Below are positions 7,086-10,133 of a stretch of DNA of 10,133 nucleotides, in pieces; the stretch's first letter is position 1, and every line of letters starts with the position of its first letter. This DNA comes from Thermoplasmata archaeon. GTDB lineage: Archaea; Thermoplasmatota; E2; DHVEG-1; B18-G2. The DNA is taken from contig JAGHAD010000098.1 in the NCBI GenBank assembly GCA_021161685.1, positions 1 through 10,133 on the forward strand, written 5' to 3'. Under the pieces are notes generated by a model that was not told the origin of the DNA, searched no databases, and was given only the letters and a program-made list of their open reading frames with translations. Both the position numbers and the translations under genes were made by a program.

Positions 7086-7637
7086 ATGCTCAGATGCTTC
7101 ATAGCGATCGATGTTGAAAAAACAGATAAAATAGAGAAATTTTGGAAGGAGATAAACGAAGCTGGTGCAGACCTGAAAATGGTGGAGATGGAAAACCTCC
7201 ACATTACCTTGAAATTCTTGGGAAGTACTGATGAAAAGAAGATCGACGAGATAGAGAGTGTTATGAGAAGATCTACGGAAGGGATGCAACCTTTCGTTGT
7301 GAAATTGAAGGGGGTTGGCTTCTTTCATAATGAGAGGAAGATAAGGGTTATATGGATCGGTATAGAAGATGAAGGGAAGTTGGTAAAGATAGCTAAGGAT
7401 ATGGAGGAAGGGTTGGCGAGAATCGGTTTTTCTAGAGAGGAAAAAGAATTTTCGCCACATCTCACCATAGCGAGGGTAAAGAGCCAGAAAAGAAAAGAAG
7501 AGCTGCTAAGGATAATTGATAAGTACAGGCGTTTCGAGTTTGGAGAAATCGAAGTCAGCAACATAAGGTTGAAGAAAAGCGAGTTAACTCCAAAAGGTCC
7601 AATTTACACCACGTTGAGGGAAGTAAAATTGGGGTGA
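7086..7637 (+). CDS. thpR: RNA 2',3'-cyclic phosphodiesterase / 2'-5' RNA ligase (2H family)
   Basis: Cytoplasmic 2H phosphoesterase that opens 2',3'-cyclic phosphate ends of RNA; archaeal members also join tRNA halves through 2'-5' bonds in vitro. The 183 aa are the normal length. MLRCFIAIDV begins the fold, and the two catalytic motifs are H39-I-T41 and H125-L-T127. The C-terminal LTPKGPIYTTLREVKL is typical. ATG 7086 lacks a Shine-Dalgarno site but lies 26.5 nt from a TATA box, so it is probably leaderless. The stop overlaps the next start as GTGA. As I recall, thpR next to cca recurs in archaea and fits tRNA 3'-end repair. Identification is secure. Confidence 0.96.
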   Translation: MLRCFIAIDVEKTDKIEKFWKEINEAGADLKMVEMENLHITLKFLGSTDEKKIDEIESVMRRSTEGMQPFVVKLKGVGFFHNERKIRVIWIGIEDEGKLVKIAKDMEEGLARIGFSREEKEFSPHLTIARVKSQKRKEELLRIIDKYRRFEFGEIEVSNIRLKKSELTPKGPIYTTLREVKLG

Positions 7638-9739
7638 AAAAAATAGGGTTGATATTAACCTTGGGAATTAGTAGTTTCATGCTCTTCTCGCTTACTCTCT
7701 TAGCCTTCATTCCAAAGAGTAAAGGAGGGAAATTACTTAGAAGAATTATCGAGCAAAAGAAATACATCATTTTAATCTTTCTTGTCGCTGCAGCCCATCT
7801 CATAGAGGTAAATTTCTTGGATAAGCCCGCTACGCAGTTCGTTGGAGTAGATTTTTCGGGTGCTTTTGATTCGGTTGAGAGAAACTTGATATCTCTATTT
7901 GTTGGCTGTCGCACTTACATTCTAACCCTGTTTTTCGTTTTCATCTATATCATCGTTTATCCTTTTCTCCTCTGTTTTTCCCCTCTACTTTTCCTGGTGA
8001 GCAATGAGAGGAGGGCGATGGAGGCATTTTCGTATGGGACAGCTATTACCTATGCTCTTGCTCTACCTTTCTACTTGTTCTTTCCAGTGACGAATGTCTA
8101 TACCTACTATTCGATTTCTTCTCCACTCAAAGTTGCCATACCACCCATAGAGAAGTTCTTCTACCTTACAACTACAAGGAACAATTGCTTTCCATCGCTG
8201 CACGTTGCGATGGCTTTGCTCATAGCAAGGTCGGCAAGCTTTACTAGAAACGAAAAGTATAAGATTGTAACTTATTCCTGCTCGATAGCAGTAGTAGCTT
8301 CCGTCCTTTTCCTTACCATTCACTGGTTAACGGATGTTCTGGGGGGATTGGCTGTCTTTTCCTTGGTTTCTTGCATAATCAACGGGAAGAACCAGAACGA
8401 CATAGAGAAAGTGGTTCTGAAAAAAATAACCCCTTCATTGATTGATAGAGCAATGGTTGGCATGGTGGTTAAGGTTTTAATGAAGAAAGTAAAGCAAGAG
8501 TGTAAAAGGTTGAAGATTTTTGTAAAACCAAAGCTAGTTGGCTCTGTTGCAAAAGGTACATACTTAAAGGATGCTGTCGATATAGACATTTTCCTCCTCT
8601 TCCCGAAAAATACCAGCAGAAGGGAGCTGGAAGAAAAGGGTCTCCTGGTGGGCAGAAGGGTATTAGAAAACGCAGAGGAGAGGTATGCAGAACATCCCTA
8701 TACAAGGGGAAGATTCATGGGATACGATGTTGAGATAGTACCATGCTATGAGGTTAGAGATGCAAGAGAAAAAATATCTGCAGTTGATAGAACCCCCTTT
8801 CACACAGATTATGTCGTTAAAAAACTTCCAAGAAAGAAAAGAAAGGAGGTGAGATTGCTCAAACAGTTTTTAAAAGGAATTGGCTGTTATGGAGCAGAAG
8901 CAGAGGTTCAAGGCTTCTCGGGCTACTTGTGTGAGCTTCTCGTGATAAAGTACGGTTCTTTCAGAAAGGTTCTAGAGGCGGCGAGTAAATGGAATGTTGG
9001 TGAAACCATAAAACTAGAAGAAGTTGAGAGTCAAAGTTTTTCAGATCCTCTAGTTGTAATAGATCCGGTCGATCCAAACAGGAACGTAGCCTCAGCTCTT
9101 TCCAAGGAGAAGTTTGATCTTTTTGTTAGAGCAAGCAGGGAATATCTTAGGAGACCGAGTCTAAACTTCTTCTTCCCAAGAGAGGTAAAATTGATTCCGC
9201 TTGACGAGATAAGGGAAAAGTTAGACGATAACTTCGTTGGCATAAAGCTTGAGAAGCCGGATATTGTTCCCGATAACCTGTATCCTCAGATAAGGAAATC
9301 GATAAGGAGAATAAAGGGGGCGTGCGAAGAAGCTGATTTTGAGATACTAGAAAGCAAATTTGCGGTTACTGAAAATGCCATTTATCTCATATTTAAGCCG
9401 AAAAAGAAAACACTTTCTCCCACTATTATTCACAGAGGTCCTCCTGAAAAAGAGGAAGAGCATGCAGAGAGGTTTCTGAAGAAATGGAAAGGAAATGAAA
9501 GGACGGTGAAAGGACCTTACAAAGTTGATGGCAGGTGGTTTGTAGAAGTTAAAAGAAAATTTTTGAGGATAGAGGATTTCTTGAAAGAGAGGTTGAAGGA
9601 AATAAGCGTCGGCAAGGATATTCAGAAGGTGATAGAAAAGGGAAACTACGAGATCCTTGATAAAGAAGGATTAATAAACGATGATCTTCATAAATTTTGG
9701 ACGGAATATCTAAATGGGAGGATGCCCTGGGAAAGGTAG
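7634..9739 (+). CDS. cca: Fusion: PAP2-type membrane phosphatase/transferase plus CCA tRNA nucleotidyltransferase
   Basis: One 701-codon frame joins two complete domains. Residues 1-250 form about seven membrane helices (near 4-25, 43-61, 93-121, 134-152, 186-202, 210-229, 231-249) with the PAP2/Aur1-like catalytic signature FPSLH (H190) and H230-x3-D234; the classical KxxxxxxRP motif is not seen. Residues about 255-701 are a full class I archaeal CCA-adding enzyme: GSVAKGT (303-309), D316 and D318 in DIDIFLLFP, E367 in VEIVPCY where Archaeoglobus has Asp, SAVDRTPFH, RLLKQFLK, GFSGYLCELL (427-436), DPVDPNRNVA and KPDIVPDNLYPQ. It should add CCA to tRNA 3' ends using CTP and ATP. Archaeal CCA enzymes are usually about 440 aa, so the N-terminal half is extra. 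Positive-inside loops put the PAP2 active site outside and the CCA domain in the cytoplasm. The GTG start at 7634 overlaps the thpR stop and opens with a hydrophobic helix. There is no ATG or SD for the CCA part alone at the domain boundary. Confidence 0.9.
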   Translation: MKKIGLILTLGISSFMLFSLTLLAFIPKSKGGKLLRRIIEQKKYIILIFLVAAAHLIEVNFLDKPATQFVGVDFSGAFDSVERNLISLFVGCRTYILTLFFVFIYIIVYPFLLCFSPLLFLVSNERRAMEAFSYGTAITYALALPFYLFFPVTNVYTYYSISSPLKVAIPPIEKFFYLTTTRNNCFPSLHVAMALLIARSASFTRNEKYKIVTYSCSIAVVASVLFLTIHWLTDVLGGLAVFSLVSCIINGKNQNDIEKVVLKKITPSLIDRAMVGMVVKVLMKKVKQECKRLKIFVKPKLVGSVAKGTYLKDAVDIDIFLLFPKNTSRRELEEKGLLVGRRVLENAEERYAEHPYTRGRFMGYDVEIVPCYEVRDAREKISAVDRTPFHTDYVVKKLPRKKRKEVRLLKQFLKGIGCYGAEAEVQGFSGYLCELLVIKYGSFRKVLEAASKWNVGETIKLEEVESQSFSDPLVVIDPVDPNRNVASALSKEKFDLFVRASREYLRRPSLNFFFPREVKLIPLDEIREKLDDNFVGIKLEKPDIVPDNLYPQIRKSIRRIKGACEEADFEILESKFAVTENAIYLIFKPKKKTLSPTIIHRGPPEKEEEHAERFLKKWKGNERTVKGPYKVDGRWFVEVKRKFLRIEDFLKERLKEISVGKDIQKVIEKGNYEILDKEGLINDDLHKFWTEYLNGRMPWER

Positions 9740-9745
9740 ATACAA

Positions 9746-10133
9746 ATGAAGCTAATAGGAATCTATACCAAAAATTTCCTACTTTACCATGACCTAATAA
9801 AAGCTCTAAAAGCAAGGGAAGTAGGTTATGAGGTTATCTCAGATCCAAGAAAAATACCAAATAGGATAGGAGTTATAATTACGAGTTCTTTAGAGAAAGA
9901 AAAGTTTAAGGGCAAAAGGTTGGTGATTGCTGATTACTGTAAAGATGCTCTAAATGCGGTTGATAGAGCAATACAAGTTCTAAACGAGGGAGGGAGAAGC
10001 AAAGAGATATTTATAGGGATAGATCCGGGTGAATATCCCGAGATAGCACCTTTGTATGGAGAAAGGGTCCCTCAAACATGGGGCGTAAGTGCGATACATC
10101 GCACTATACCCCAATTAACACACCCCCCCCGAA
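9746..10133 (+). CDS. Partial gene with an RNase H/RuvC-like IGIDPG motif, runs off right edge
   Basis: The first 129 codons are present, starting at ATG 9746, 6 bp after the cca fusion stop, with a weak AGGT about 8 nt upstream. The N-terminal part (MKLIGIYTKNFLLYHDLIKA, then VIITSSLEKEKF and RLVIADYCKDALNAVDRAIQ) looks like a small alpha/beta domain. IFIGIDPG (88-95) follows, resembling the first strand and catalytic Asp of RuvC/RNase H-fold nucleases. I believe this is a conserved archaeal protein often described as a predicted RNase H-fold nuclease, but the name is from memory. After the motif the sequence reads PEIAPLYG, where PGIAV-like residues would be expected, and the last 60 bases contain a foldback and eight Cs. 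The final 30 codons may therefore hold errors. Same operon as thpR and cca. Confidence 0.75.
   Translation, partial: MKLIGIYTKNFLLYHDLIKALKAREVGYEVISDPRKIPNRIGVIITSSLEKEKFKGKRLVIADYCKDALNAVDRAIQVLNEGGRSKEIFIGIDPGEYPEIAPLYGERVPQTWGVSAIHRTIPQLTHPPR
10080..10112. repeat. Hairpin-forming inverted repeat near the right edge
   Basis: AGTGCGA (10088-10094) and TCGCACT (10099-10105) form a perfect 7-bp stem around a TACA loop. GGGG (10080-10083) and CCCC (10109-10112) could extend it after a small internal loop. It sits inside an open reading frame and 21 bases before the window end, next to an eight-C run, so an assembly or read-end artefact is as likely as a functional structure. Confidence 0.45.

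Noticed and set aside
7035..7460. A 142-codon N-terminal extension of the membrane-anchored protein
   Set aside because: The frame is open but lies antisense to the conserved thpR gene, has low-complexity Phe/Leu/Ser content, and is separated from the real gene by a TATA box at leaderless spacing before ATG 7034.
8350..8420. A separate start for a free-standing CCA enzyme
   Set aside because: There is no ATG between residues 245 and 272 of the frame, the only nearby GTG and TTG codons lack a convincing Shine-Dalgarno sequence, and no TATA box at suitable spacing is seen, so translation as a fusion is the simpler reading.
1..10133. CRISPR arrays, insertion sequences, tRNA or rRNA genes
   Set aside because: I saw no regularly spaced direct repeats, no transposase motifs or terminal inverted repeats, no tRNA-like cloverleaf with TTCRA arm, and no rRNA-like stretch in either strand.

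Overview
The window is archaeal. It carries an archaeal-type rps12-rps7-EF-2 cluster, a tungsten-type aldehyde:ferredoxin oxidoreductase, a class I (archaeal) CCA-adding enzyme, ThpR, TTTAAATA-like TATA boxes and probable leaderless starts. Moderately low GC, frequent AGA/AGG arginine and ATA isoleucine codons and Lys/Glu-rich proteins suggest a thermophilic, euryarchaeote-like lineage. I cannot name the genus.

Left part (about 1-3750, all minus strand): the str-type translation operon is transcribed right to left as rps12, rps7 and EF-2. It has a leader region with two candidate TATA boxes, a short palindrome and a 9-codon mini-ORF. Beyond EF-2, at the left edge, a small gene has its own TATA box and a leaderless start, but its reading frame is broken twice. 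Both breaks fall at short homopolymers.

Middle part (3756-7034, minus strand): a tight four-gene redox operon is transcribed right to left. It encodes a membrane-anchored outside domain, an integral membrane protein, a four-cluster ferredoxin-like subunit and an AOR-family catalytic subunit. Three successive internal junctions share nearly the same sequence, in which a GGTGG Shine-Dalgarno motif lies at or next to the 3' end of the upstream gene. The likely logic is aldehyde oxidation in the cytoplasm, with electrons passed through the four-cluster protein and perhaps on to the membrane.

Right part (7086-10133, plus strand): a divergent operon starts only 51 bp from the redox operon, from overlapping TATA boxes. 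Its genes are thpR, an unusual 701-codon gene, and the start of a gene with an RNase H/RuvC-like motif that runs off the window. The 701-codon gene joins a complete PAP2-type membrane phosphatase/transferase domain in frame to a complete CCA tRNA nucleotidyltransferase. This fusion is the most unusual thing in the window. Both extreme ends look less reliable than the rest, with frame breaks on the left and a foldback plus poly-C on the right.
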